A stretch of 64,000 nucleotides of DNA from Phaeacidiphilus oryzae TH49 (GTDB taxonomy: Bacteria; Actinomycetota; Actinomycetes; Streptomycetales; Streptomycetaceae), in the NCBI RefSeq assembly GCF_000744815.1, contig NZ_JQMQ01000005.1, positions 2,054,055-2,118,054 of the forward strand. The letters are read 5' to 3'. The translations under genes and the position numbers were made by a program. The notes under the pieces are model-generated. The model did no database searches and was not told where the DNA came from. It was given only the letters and a program-made list of their open reading frames with translations. Shown piece after piece: positions 45,520 to 54,467 of this stretch; position 1 is the first letter of the stretch; each line of letters starts with the position of its first letter.

Positions 45520-45630
45520 CCCGGCGCCGGCAGACCTCAGACCTGACTCCCCGACCCAGTACCAGCAACGACCGCAGGGAACCAGCGAACGGACAGGCAC
45601 CAACCCCCCACTCCCCCACTGGAGGAAGAC

Positions 45631-47010
45631 GTGGTACTCGCTCACCCTTCCGGCCCCGGCGGCAGAGCCCGGCGGATACGCCGGGCCGCGGCCGCACTCG
45701 CCGGCGCCGCCGCACTGACCCTCGGGGCCGCCGCCTGCACCGGCAGCGCCGGCGGCGCCCAGGGCGGCACCGGCAGTTCCTCCGCGCCGGTGACCATCAC
45801 CTTCTGGCACGGGTGGTCCCAGCCCAACGAGCTCAAGGCGATCGACGCCAACATCGCGGCCTTCGAGAAGCTGCACCCCACCATCAAGGTGAAGTCGGTC
45901 GGCAACATGTCCGACGACAAGATCGACCAGGGGCTGCGGGCCGGCGGCCCGAACTCCCCGGACGTGGTCTCCTCGTTCACCACCAACAACGTGGGGAAGT
46001 TCTGCTCCTCGGGGGCCTGGATCGACCTGGCGCCGTTCCTGCGGAAGGACGGTGTGGACCCGGCCTCGACCTTCCCGAAGGCGATGCTGGACTACACCCG
46101 CTACAAGGGCGACCAGTGCTCGCTCCCGCTGCTCGGCGACGCCTACGGGCTGTACTACAACGTCGACATGTTCAAGGCCGCGGGCATCAGTGCACCCCCC
46201 AGGACGCTCTCCCAGTTCGACGCCGACGCGGTCAAGCTGACCAAGGCGAACTCCTCTGGCGGCTACAGCCAGTTGGGCTTCATGCCGGACTTCCACGGTT
46301 ACGAGACCACCTTCGAGCACTACGCCGCCCAGTGGGGACCGAGCTGGTTCACCCCGGCGGGGAAGTCGAACCTGGCCGGCGACCCCGGGTTCGCCCGGAT
46401 GCTCGCCTGGCAGAAGGGCCTGATCGGGAAGCTCGGCGGGTTCCAGAAGCTGGAGAAGGAGCGGACCTCCTTCGGCGACGAGTTCTCCTCCAACCCCTTC
46501 GACGACGGCAAGACCGCGATGTCCATGGACGGTGAGTGGCGGGTCGCCAACCTCACCCAGGAGCACGTCGGGTTCCACTGGGCCACCGCGCCCTTCCCGG
46601 TCCCCGACGACCAGGCGAGCAGCTACGGCCGGGGCTACCAGACCGGCACCATCGTCGGCATCTCGCACAACAGCCGGCACCAGGCCGCCGCCTGGGAGTT
46701 CGTGAAGTACCTGACCACCGACACCGACGCGCTGACCGGCTTCGCCAACGCGATCGACAACGTCCCCAGCACCTACGCCGCCCTCCGCTCGCCGAAGCTG
46801 AAGCTGCCGCCGCAGTTCAGGACCTTCCTGGAGGTGGCCGGCGACCGGTACTCCGACACCACCCCGGCCAGCCCCAACGGCGGGGCGTACCTGACGAGCG
46901 CGGAGAACTTCGGCTACCAGGTGGAGTCCGGGAAGGTCACGGACGTGCCGGCCGGGCTGCGGAAGACGGACCAGCAGATCGACGCCGACCTGGCCCAGGC
47001 CGGGCAGTAG
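45631..47010 (+). CDS. csnE: sugar ABC transporter substrate-binding lipoprotein (CsnE)
   Basis: A 459-residue MalE/UgpB-type binding protein. The signal peptide has a twin-basic start (RARRIRRAAAALAGAAALTL) and a lipobox GAAAC with Cys36, so it should be a membrane-anchored lipoprotein. The mature part begins VTITFWHGWSQPNELKAID and shows the cluster 1 signature GDAYGLYYNVDMFKAAGI. It is expected to bind chitosan oligosaccharides. GTG start with GGAGGAAGAC directly upstream. It lies 111 bases after csnR and 13 bases before the first permease. Confidence 0.88.
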   Translation: MVLAHPSGPGGRARRIRRAAAALAGAAALTLGAAACTGSAGGAQGGTGSSSAPVTITFWHGWSQPNELKAIDANIAAFEKLHPTIKVKSVGNMSDDKIDQGLRAGGPNSPDVVSSFTTNNVGKFCSSGAWIDLAPFLRKDGVDPASTFPKAMLDYTRYKGDQCSLPLLGDAYGLYYNVDMFKAAGISAPPRTLSQFDADAVKLTKANSSGGYSQLGFMPDFHGYETTFEHYAAQWGPSWFTPAGKSNLAGDPGFARMLAWQKGLIGKLGGFQKLEKERTSFGDEFSSNPFDDGKTAMSMDGEWRVANLTQEHVGFHWATAPFPVPDDQASSYGRGYQTGTIVGISHNSRHQAAAWEFVKYLTTDTDALTGFANAIDNVPSTYAALRSPKLKLPPQFRTFLEVAGDRYSDTTPASPNGGAYLTSAENFGYQVESGKVTDVPAGLRKTDQQIDADLAQAGQ

Positions 47011-47023
47011 GAGGGCCGGGCAG

Positions 47024-48028
47024 ATGGCGATGGCGCTCGGCCGGGCCGGCCGCGAAGGCCGCGCCGAACGCGCCCCCGTCCCGCCGGCGCTGCGCCGCAA
47101 GCGCCGGCGGGAGGCGGGGGCCGTACTCGGCTTCCTCTCCCCCTGGTTGATCGGGTTCTCGTTCTTCTTCGTGTACCCGCTGGTCTCGACGGTCTACTTC
47201 TCCTTCATGCACTACGACGGGTTCGGGGCGCCGAGCTGGGTGGGGCTGCGGAACTACGTCTACGTCTTCGCCACCTATCCGCACTTCTGGCAGGCGCTGC
47301 GGAACACCCTGTGGCTGGTCGTGGTGATGGTCGCGCTGCGGACGGTCTTCGGGATCGGGATCGGGCTGCTGATCACGAAGGTGAAGACCGGCGGGAACCT
47401 CTTCCGCACCGCGTTCTACCTCCCGTACCTGGCACCGCCGGTGGCGGCGACGATCGGCTTCGCGTTCCTCCTCAACCCGGGCACAGGGCCGGTCGACCAC
47501 TTCCTGGGCGACCTGGGGCTGCCGCAGCCGGGCTGGTTCAACGACCCGGGCTGGTCGAAGCCGGGGCTGACCCTCCTCGCGCTGTGGGGCATCGGCGACC
47601 TGATGGTGATCTTCATGGCGGCGCTGCTGGACGTGCCGACCGCGCAGTACGAAGCCGCGGAGCTGGACGGGGCCGGGCCGTGGCAGCGGTTCCGCTACGT
47701 CACGCTGCCGAACATCTCGCCGATCATCATGTTCGCGGTGGTGACCGGGGTGATCCAGACCATGCAGTACTACACCCAGGCGATCGTCGCCGGGCAGGTC
47801 GCCTCCGGCGTGATCGGCGGCTCCGGTGAGCAGTTCGAGCCCGGTTACCCGGACGGGTCCACCTGGACCCTGCCGCAGCTCGTCTACAACCTGGGCTTCC
47901 AGCGGTTCGACGAGGGCTCGGCGTGCGTGGTCTCGCTGCTGCTGTTCGTGATCGCGATGGCGTTCACCGGGCTGCTGCTGCGCCGGCGCAGCGGGCTGCT
48001 GGACGACCTCTCAGAGGCGGGGGGCTGA
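47024..48028 (+). CDS. csnF: sugar ABC transporter permease (CsnF)
   Basis: A 334-residue MalF-type inner-membrane permease with six main helices. It begins with GFLSPWLIGFSFFFVYPLVST, and the ATPase-docking EAA loop reads EAAELDGAGPWQRFRYVTLPNI. It pairs with the next gene. No ATP-binding subunit is encoded in the operon; in streptomycetes the shared ATPase MsiK energises such importers. AGGAGGG precedes the ATG by 9 bases. Confidence 0.88.
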   Translation: MAMALGRAGREGRAERAPVPPALRRKRRREAGAVLGFLSPWLIGFSFFFVYPLVSTVYFSFMHYDGFGAPSWVGLRNYVYVFATYPHFWQALRNTLWLVVVMVALRTVFGIGIGLLITKVKTGGNLFRTAFYLPYLAPPVAATIGFAFLLNPGTGPVDHFLGDLGLPQPGWFNDPGWSKPGLTLLALWGIGDLMVIFMAALLDVPTAQYEAAELDGAGPWQRFRYVTLPNISPIIMFAVVTGVIQTMQYYTQAIVAGQVASGVIGGSGEQFEPGYPDGSTWTLPQLVYNLGFQRFDEGSACVVSLLLFVIAMAFTGLLLRRRSGLLDDLSEAGG

Positions 48029-48035
48029 GCATCTG

Positions 48036-48980
48036 ATGAGCGAGCTGCTGACATCGACTGCCCGGCGGGGCGGCGTACATGACGAGGCGTCAGGCGGGCG
48101 CGGGCCGCGGCGGCGTTACCGGGCCGGCTCGACCGACGCGTACCGGCGGCATCGGCGCCGGCGGGTGCTGGAGTGGGTGGGGGTGCACGCGGTGGCCGTG
48201 GCGGCGGCGCTGTTCTTCGTGCTGCCGTTCGTCTTCCTCTTCCTGACCTCGGTGATGACCGACAGCCAGGCGCTGAGCACCAGTTACTGGCCGACCCACT
48301 GGGTGTGGTCCAACTACCGGGCGATCTTCCACCTTCCGGGCTTCCTGACCTGGTGGAAGAACAGCATCGAGTACGCGGTGGCCGGCACCGTGCTGACCGT
48401 CTGCTCCTCCGTCCCGGTGGCCTTCGCGCTGGCCAAGTTCCGCTTCCGGGGCCGGGGACTGGCGATGGTGCTGGTCATCTCGGCGATGATGCTGCCGCCG
48501 CAGGTGGTGATCATCCCGATGTACATCTTCTGGGCCAACCAGCTCCACCTCACCGGGACGCTCTGGCCGCTGATCATCCCGATGGCCTTCGGCGACGCGT
48601 ACTCCATCTTCCTGCTGCGGCAGTTCCTGCTGACCATTCCGCGGGAGTACCTGGAGGCCGCCCGGGTGGACGGCTGCGGGCATGTGCGGACGCTGCTGCG
48701 GGTGGTGCTGCCGATGGCCAGGCCGGCCGTGGCCGCCGTGGCCCTGTTCCAGTTCTTCTACTGCTGGAACGATTACTTCGGGCCGCAGATCTACGCCAGC
48801 GACAACCCCGCCGCGTGGACCCTCTCCTACGGACTGCAGTCCCTGCACGGGGCGCACCACACCGACTGGAACCTCACCATGGCCGCCACCCTGCTGGTGA
48901 TGGCCCCGGTGATGCTCGTCTTCTTCCTCGCTCAGAAAGCCTTCATCGAAGGCGTGACCCTGACAGGAGTCAAGGGCTGA
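48036..48980 (+). CDS. csnG: sugar ABC transporter permease (CsnG)
   Basis: A 314-residue MalG-type permease with six helices and EAA loop EAARVDGCGHVRTLLRVVLP. A 45-residue Arg-rich cytoplasmic N-terminus (RRYRAGSTDAYRRHRRRRVL) precedes helix 1. It starts 7 bases after csnF and its TGA overlaps the csnH ATG (TGATG), so translation is coupled. Confidence 0.88.
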   Translation: MSELLTSTARRGGVHDEASGGRGPRRRYRAGSTDAYRRHRRRRVLEWVGVHAVAVAAALFFVLPFVFLFLTSVMTDSQALSTSYWPTHWVWSNYRAIFHLPGFLTWWKNSIEYAVAGTVLTVCSSVPVAFALAKFRFRGRGLAMVLVISAMMLPPQVVIIPMYIFWANQLHLTGTLWPLIIPMAFGDAYSIFLLRQFLLTIPREYLEAARVDGCGHVRTLLRVVLPMARPAVAAVALFQFFYCWNDYFGPQIYASDNPAAWTLSYGLQSLHGAHHTDWNLTMAATLLVMAPVMLVFFLAQKAFIEGVTLTGVKG

Positions 48981-50305
48981 TGGTTGGGTCAAAGCACCGG
49001 ATCAAGCTGGCCGTGGTGGGCGGGGGCTCCACCTACACCCCCGAACTCGCCGACGGCTTCGCACGGTTGAGGGAGACGCTGCCGATCGGCGAGCTGGTGC
49101 TGGTCGATCCGGCGGAGGAGCGGCGGGAGCTGGTCGGCGGCGTCGTCCGGCGGATCCTGGCCCGGCAGGGGCATCCAGCGGTGGTCACCACCACGGGTGA
49201 GCTGGACGCGGCGGTGGAGGGCGCGGACGCCGTCCTGCTGCAACTGCGGATCGGCGGGCAGGCGGCCCGGAACCGGGACGAGACCTGGCCGCTGGAGTGC
49301 GGCTGCGTCGGCCAGGAGACCACCGGGGCAGGGGGGCTGGCCAAGGCGCTGCGCACCGTTCCGGTGGTGCTGGAGATCGCCGAGCGGGTGCGCCGGGCCA
49401 ACCCGGACGCCTGGATCGTCGACTTCACCAATCCGGTGGGGATCGTCACCCGGGCGCTGCTGACCGCGGGCCACCGGGCCGTCGGGCTGTGCAACGTGGC
49501 GATCGGCTTCCAGCGGAGGTTCGCCGGGCTGCTCGGGGTCGAGCCGGAGCGGGTGCTCCTCGACCATGTCGGGCTGAACCATCTGACCTGGGAGCGGGGG
49601 GTGCGGCTGGCCGGGGACGGCGGGTCGGGCGGTGCGGGTGGGGCCGCCGGGCCCGATCTGCTGCCGGGGCTGCTGGCGGAGCACGGCGAGTCCCTCGCGC
49701 GGGACCTAGGGCTGCCGGTCGGGTTGCTGCGGCGGCTCGGCGTCGTCCCCTCCTACTACCTGCGGTACTTCTACCGGCACGACACGGTGGTCGAGGAGCT
49801 GCGCGAACGGGGCTCGCGGGCCGCCGAGGTGGCCGAGATCGAGCGGCGACTGCTGGACCTCTACGCCGACCCGGCGGTGGACGAGAAGCCCAAGCTGCTG
49901 GAGCAGCGGGGCGGGGCGTACTACTCGGAGGCGGCGGTGGCGCTGGTCGCCCGGCTGCTGGGTTCGGGCGGCGTGGCCGACGCGCCGGGCGTGCAGGTGG
50001 TGAACGTCCGGAACGGACGGACGATGCCGTTCCTGCCGGAGGACGCGGTGATCGAGGTGCCGGCCGAGGTCGGCCCGGACGGGGCCCGTCCGCTGCCGGT
50101 CGCCGAGGTGGAGCCGCTGTACGCCGGGCTGATCGCGCACACCACGGCGTACGAGCGGCTGGCGCTTGAGGCGGCCCTGCGCGGCGGGCGGGACCGGGTC
50201 TTCGACGCGCTGCTGGCCCATCCGCTGGTCGGGCAGATCGAGCAGGCCGACTGGCTGACCGACCGCCTCCTCGCGGAGAACCGGGACTACCTGGCGTGGG
50301 CGTGA
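48980..50305 (+). CDS. csnH: family 4 glycoside hydrolase (CsnH)
   Basis: A 441-residue GH4 enzyme, which uses NAD+ and a metal ion for oxidation-elimination cleavage of glycosides. N-terminal Rossmann motif LAVVGGGSTYTPELADG, the metal-site cysteine in GLCNVAIGFQRRF, and MPFLPEDAVIEVPAEVGPDG are typical. GH4 enzymes of this branch are annotated 6-phospho-beta-glucosidase. In this operon the substrate is more likely an imported, possibly phosphorylated, glucosamine oligomer. Its 3' end overlaps the kinase gene by 10 bases. Confidence 0.88.
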   Translation: MVGSKHRIKLAVVGGGSTYTPELADGFARLRETLPIGELVLVDPAEERRELVGGVVRRILARQGHPAVVTTTGELDAAVEGADAVLLQLRIGGQAARNRDETWPLECGCVGQETTGAGGLAKALRTVPVVLEIAERVRRANPDAWIVDFTNPVGIVTRALLTAGHRAVGLCNVAIGFQRRFAGLLGVEPERVLLDHVGLNHLTWERGVRLAGDGGSGGAGGAAGPDLLPGLLAEHGESLARDLGLPVGLLRRLGVVPSYYLRYFYRHDTVVEELRERGSRAAEVAEIERRLLDLYADPAVDEKPKLLEQRGGAYYSEAAVALVARLLGSGGVADAPGVQVVNVRNGRTMPFLPEDAVIEVPAEVGPDGARPLPVAEVEPLYAGLIAHTTAYERLALEAALRGGRDRVFDALLAHPLVGQIEQADWLTDRLLAENRDYLAWA

Positions 50306-51399
50306 GACCGGGGCCCGGCGAAGGCGGCGCAGCCGGGATCGGGAGCCCGCTCGGGGCCGGGGCCCGGGCCGAACGGGCGGCCGGGGCCGAGCTGGTACCC
50401 GGGGTCCTGGCGGTCGACGCCGGGAACAGCAAGACCGATGTGGTGCTGGTCGGACTGGACGGGCGGCTGCTGGGGACCGCCCGCGGGGGCGGCTTCCGGC
50501 CCGGTCCGGGGAGCGAGGGCGCGGCGGCGGCGATCGCCGGGCTGCGGCCGGCGGTGGCGGAGGCGGCCCGGCGGGCGGGGCTCGCGTGGGGCCGGGCCGA
50601 GGTCGCCGGGCGGCCGCTGGTGACCCATGTGTCGGCCTGTCTGGCCAACGCGGATCTGCCGGTGGAGGTGGAGCGGCTGCAGAACGCGCTGGCCCGGGAG
50701 GGGTGGGGGGCGACCTCGGTGGTCGCCAACGACACCTTCGCGCTGCTGCGTTCGGGGACCGACGAACCGCGGGGGGTCGCGGTGGTCTGCGGGGCCGGGA
50801 TCAACTGCGTGGGGCTGCTGCCGGACGGCCGCACCGCCCGGTTCCCCGCGCTGGGACGGCTGACCGGGGACTGGGGGGGCGGGGGCGGGCTCGCCGAGGA
50901 GGTGATGTGGTGGTCGGTCCGGTCCGAGGACGGGCGGGGGCCGGCCACGGCGCTGGCGGCGGCGGTCGGCGAGCACTTCGGGTACCCGGACGCGGGGGCG
51001 GTCGCGGAGGCCGTGCATCTCGGGGAGGTCTCCCGGGAGCGGCTCCTCCAGGAGCTGGCGCCGGTGCTGTTCCGGGTCGCGGAGGGGGGCGACCCGGTGG
51101 CGCGGGAGCTCGTCGAGCGGCAGGCGGAGGAGGTCTGTGCGATGGCGGTGGTGGCGCTGCGGAGGCTGGGACTCCTCGCGGAGGCGGTCGACGTGGTGCT
51201 GGGGGGCGGGGTGCTGGCCGCGCGGCAGCGCCTGCTGCTGGCGGGGATCCGGGAGCGGCTGGGGGTGGCGGCGCCCAAGGCGCGGGTGCGGGTGGTGTCC
51301 CAACCTCCCGTGCTGGGGGCCGCGTTGCTGGGGCTCGACCATCTGGCGGCGCCGGCGGAGGCGGGGGCCCGGCTGCGGGCCGCGCTGGCCACTCCGTAG
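50296..51399 (+). CDS. csnK: BadF/BadG-family sugar kinase (CsnK)
   Basis: A 367-residue ASKHA-fold kinase of the N-acetylglucosamine kinase type. Phosphate 1 loop VLAVDAGNSKTDVVLVG near residue 38, phosphate 2 region VVCGAGINCVGLLPDGR and adenosine motif LGGGVLAARQRLLL. The first 35 residues are a Gly/Ala-rich extension. The probable role is to phosphorylate glucosamine or its oligomers entering through CsnEFG. GTG start lies within the end of csnH (10-base overlap). Last gene of the operon. Confidence 0.85.
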   Translation: MGVRPGPGEGGAAGIGSPLGAGARAERAAGAELVPGVLAVDAGNSKTDVVLVGLDGRLLGTARGGGFRPGPGSEGAAAAIAGLRPAVAEAARRAGLAWGRAEVAGRPLVTHVSACLANADLPVEVERLQNALAREGWGATSVVANDTFALLRSGTDEPRGVAVVCGAGINCVGLLPDGRTARFPALGRLTGDWGGGGGLAEEVMWWSVRSEDGRGPATALAAAVGEHFGYPDAGAVAEAVHLGEVSRERLLQELAPVLFRVAEGGDPVARELVERQAEEVCAMAVVALRRLGLLAEAVDVVLGGGVLAARQRLLLAGIRERLGVAAPKARVRVVSQPPVLGAALLGLDHLAAPAEAGARLRAALATP

Positions 51400-51645
51400 G
51401 GGCCGGCCCGGCCTCTCCCGCCGCGGCTCCGCTTCTCGCCGTGTCCCGGGAGGAGGCCCGAAGGGCCAATCCAGGGGCGCGGGGAACCGCGGGAACCCGC
51501 GGGAACCGCGGGGGCCCGGGGGCGCGTATTCGAGAGCAGGTCGAACAGTTACGCACAAGATCAGCGGGAATCTGGTGTGGCGGGGGCTTCCCGTGGCCAT
51601 ACTGCTCGGGTAGAACCAGGGGGCTCGGAGGGGGGAAGCCAGGCA
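51400..51645. repeat. gap with a single copy of the intergenic repeat element
   Basis: GCCCGAAGGGCC at 51456-51467 followed by AGGGGCGCGGGGAACCGCG (to about 51492) is a diverged single copy of the unit tandemly repeated at 25497-25898. It is followed by short GGGAACC(C)GCG direct repeats to about 51510. The promoter of the next gene should lie at 51540-51620; CATACT or TAGAAC near 51600 are possible -10 elements. Confidence 0.6.
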
Positions 51646-53049
51646 ATGACCGATTCGCCGCCGCGCGGCGTCCTGCTCGAACGCCGGTCGGCCGCCGCCG
51701 ACGCCGGGACCGCCGCGCCGCCGCCCGCGTACCGCCAGGCACTGGAGTTCCTCGCCGACCGCGCGCGTACCGTGCCGGGCCGGCTGCGGGTGCTCGGCGC
51801 CCTCCTCGTGCTGCTCACCCTGCTCTTCGGCGCGCTGGCCGCCATCCAGATCAGCCAGAGCCGCGCGGCCGCGGACCGGGTGGTCAACCACTCGCAGCCG
51901 CTCAGCGACGACGCCGCCCAGCTCTACCACTCGCTCGCGGACGCGGACACCACCGCGGCCACCGCCTTCCTCCAGGCCGGCAACGAGACCGCCGCCGTCC
52001 GCGACCGCTACAACCAGGACATCACGACCGCCGCCACCCTCCTCGCGCAGTCCGCCGAGCGGTCCACCGGCAGCGGCACCAGTCAGAACCAGATCCGCCT
52101 CCTCAACGCCCAACTCCCGGTCTACACAGGGCTGGTGGAGGAGGCGCGGGCGGACAACCGGCAGGGGCTGCCGCTCGGCGGGGCGTATCTCCGGTACGCC
52201 TCCGCGCAGATGCAGCAGACCATGCTGCCGGAGGCGCAGAAGCTGTACGCGGCCGAGACCGCCGCGCTGCGCTCGGACTACGCGGACGCCCGCGCGCTGC
52301 CGTGGGCGGCGATCGTCTTCGGCGTGCTGGCGCTGGCCGCGCTGGTCTGGTCGCAGGTGCGGCTGTTCCGGCGGACCAACCGGGTGTTCAACATCGGCCT
52401 GGTGACCGGCACGGCGGCGCTCGCCGTCGGGCTGCTGTGGGTGGTCGTCGCCCAACTGCTCGCCGGAATCTACCTGGGCGACTCGGACCGGAAGGGCGCG
52501 GCCCCGATCCAGGTGCTCAGCCAGGCCCGGATCGCGGCCCTGCAGTGCCGCGGGGCGGAGAACCTCAACCTGGTGGCCCGCGGCTCCACCGACTCCTACG
52601 AGCAGACCTGGACCCAGGTGGCCGCCCAACTCAACGGCGGCAACGGCTGGTTGCCCCAGGCGAGCCGGATGACCTCGGCCGACGCCGAAGCGAAGAGCGC
52701 GGTGGCCTCGGCCGAGAAGTGGTTCGGCACCTGGCAGCAGCGGCACGACGCGGCGAAGGCCGCGAACGACTCGGGCAGCTACGACACCGCGGTGGCCGAC
52801 ACCATCGGCAACGCCTCCGCGGGGGGCAGCGGCTCCTCCGCCACCACCGCCACCACCGACGCCGCCTTCGCGGCGCTCGACGCCAAGCTGGAGACGGCGA
52901 TCGCCGAGGAGCGCAGCACCTTCGCCTCCTCGGCCGACGACGGCCGGAACGCCGTCACCGGCCTCGCGGTCGGCTCGGCCGTGCTGGCCGTGGTCGCCGC
53001 CGCGGCGGCGGTGCTGGGCATCGGCCGCCGGCTCTCGGAGTACCGGTGA
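51646..53049 (+). CDS. glnX: GlnX-like four-helix membrane sensor protein
   Basis: A 467-residue protein with four membrane segments: LRVLGALLVLLTLLFGALAA (residues about 46-65), LPWAAIVFGVLALAALVW, IGLVTGTAALAVGLLWVVVA and GLAVGSAVLAVVAAAAAVLG near the end. Two extracytoplasmic helical regions (about 70-215 and 285-435, rich in Ala, Gln, Ser, Thr) resemble four-helix sensor domains. Size, topology and position beside a GlnH-like and a PknG-like gene match mycobacterial GlnX, which links GlnH to PknG. No kinase or HAMP domain. ATG with GGAGGGG upstream; the TGA overlaps a possible GTG of the next gene (GTGA). Confidence 0.75.
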   Translation: MTDSPPRGVLLERRSAAADAGTAAPPPAYRQALEFLADRARTVPGRLRVLGALLVLLTLLFGALAAIQISQSRAAADRVVNHSQPLSDDAAQLYHSLADADTTAATAFLQAGNETAAVRDRYNQDITTAATLLAQSAERSTGSGTSQNQIRLLNAQLPVYTGLVEEARADNRQGLPLGGAYLRYASAQMQQTMLPEAQKLYAAETAALRSDYADARALPWAAIVFGVLALAALVWSQVRLFRRTNRVFNIGLVTGTAALAVGLLWVVVAQLLAGIYLGDSDRKGAAPIQVLSQARIAALQCRGAENLNLVARGSTDSYEQTWTQVAAQLNGGNGWLPQASRMTSADAEAKSAVASAEKWFGTWQQRHDAAKAANDSGSYDTAVADTIGNASAGGSGSSATTATTDAAFAALDAKLETAIAEERSTFASSADDGRNAVTGLAVGSAVLAVVAAAAAVLGIGRRLSEYR

Positions 53050-53171
53050 ACGGCGGGCGGGCGGACGGGGATCCGCGCGGCGGGCAGGCGGACGGGGATC
53101 CGGCCGGCCGGCGGGCGGATGACGGAACGGGCGGCGGTCGGATGACGGAACGGGCGGAAGGGAGCAGGCGG

Positions 53172-54329
53172 ATGGCGGCACCGGGGACCTCGCACGACCG
53201 GAGCGGCCACGGACCGCGTGCGGCCGAGCCGCTCCGGCGGGCCCGGGGCCGGGCCCTTGCCCGGGGCCCGCTGCGCGGTCTGCTGCGGAACCGCCGGGGC
53301 GAGGCGGCGCCGTTCAGTCGCGGGGGCGGCCCCGCCGGACGCGGGAGCGGGGGCAAGAGCGGGGGCGCGCGCTGGTGGGCGGTGCTCGGGGCGGTGACCG
53401 CGCTGGCGCTGGCCGGCCTGATCGTCCCGGACAGCGCGGACCGCCAGCCGGGCGCCCATCCGCTGCGGCTGCACGAGACCACTCAGGCCGGCGACGTCCG
53501 GCTGAACGCCCTCACCCAGGCGTCCGCCGAGACCTGCGCGGGGCTGCAGACCAGCCTGACCCCGTCCAACTCGAACTCCGGCCCGGCCGTGCAGAAGATC
53601 GTCAAGCGCGGCAAGCTGATCGCCGGCATCGACACCAACAGCTACCTCTGGGGGTTCCGCGATCCCTCCACGGGCACCCTGCAGGGCTTCGACATCGACA
53701 TCGTCCACGCCATCGCCCAGGCCATCCTGGGCGATCCGAACGCCGTCGAGTACAAGGCGGTGCCGACCGCGCAGCGGATCGCCGCGCTGCAGAGCGGCGA
53801 GGTCGACGTCGTGGTGCGGACCATGTCCATCACCTGCGACCGGCTGAAGCAGGTGGCCTTCTCCGCGCCGTACTTCAACTCCGGGCAGCAGCTGCTGGTG
53901 CCCAAGTCCTCGACGATCGACGGGCTCGGGAGCGGCCTCAAGGGGCGGCGGGTCTGCGCGGCCACCGGCTCCTCCGCGCAGACGCTGCTGAAGCAGAACG
54001 GCGACTACGGCGCCCAGGTGGTGCCGGTCGCCAACCAGCTGGACTGCCTGGTGCTGATGCAACTCGGCAAGGTGGATGCCACGTTGACGGACAACGCCCT
54101 CGCCGCCGGGCAGGCCGCGCAGGACCCGACGGTGCATCTGGTGGGGCAGCCCGAGATGATCGAACCCTACGGCGTGGCGATGAACCGCAACGCGACCGAC
54201 CTGGTCCGACGCGTCAACGCCGTGCTGCAGGGCTACCGTAGCGGGCAGTGGACGGCGAGCTACGACCACTGGCTGGCCTCCCGGCTGGGTCCGACCTCCG
54301 GTCCTCCGGCGGTGCGCTACTCGGGCTGA
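53172..54329 (+). CDS. glnH: GlnH-like amino-acid-binding extracytoplasmic protein
   Basis: A 385-residue SBP_bac_3 protein. A basic cytoplasmic part of 60 residues is followed by one membrane segment (WWAVLGAVTALALAGLIV) with no lipobox cysteine, so it is membrane-anchored. The binding domain runs from KLIAGIDTNSYLWGFRDPST through GFDIDIVHAIAQAILGD, DVVVRTMSITCDRL and GVAMNRNATDLVRRVN. These resemble mycobacterial GlnH, which binds Glu, Asp and Gln. ATG 53172 has GGGAG 7 bases upstream. A GTG at 53046, overlapping the previous stop, would add 42 low-complexity residues encoded by direct repeats (53060-53160), so it is less likely but possible. Confidence 0.8.
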   Translation: MAAPGTSHDRSGHGPRAAEPLRRARGRALARGPLRGLLRNRRGEAAPFSRGGGPAGRGSGGKSGGARWWAVLGAVTALALAGLIVPDSADRQPGAHPLRLHETTQAGDVRLNALTQASAETCAGLQTSLTPSNSNSGPAVQKIVKRGKLIAGIDTNSYLWGFRDPSTGTLQGFDIDIVHAIAQAILGDPNAVEYKAVPTAQRIAALQSGEVDVVVRTMSITCDRLKQVAFSAPYFNSGQQLLVPKSSTIDGLGSGLKGRRVCAATGSSAQTLLKQNGDYGAQVVPVANQLDCLVLMQLGKVDATLTDNALAAGQAAQDPTVHLVGQPEMIEPYGVAMNRNATDLVRRVNAVLQGYRSGQWTASYDHWLASRLGPTSGPPAVRYSG

Positions 54330-54467
54330 GCACGGGAGCACGGGTACGCATGGCTCGACTCCGGGCGGCCGCCCGGACGCCGGGTTCCGCCGGACGCCGG
54401 GTTCCGCCGGGCGACCGCCGGGCGGAGTGACGTGGGGAGAGGAAGGGCTGCGGAGGGTGGCGGAGGG

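Noticed and set aside
53046-53171. GTG start for the GlnH-like protein overlapping the GlnX stop
   Set aside because: The extra residues are low-complexity and encoded by direct repeats, and a good SD precedes the ATG at 53172. The coupling overlap keeps it as a possibility only.
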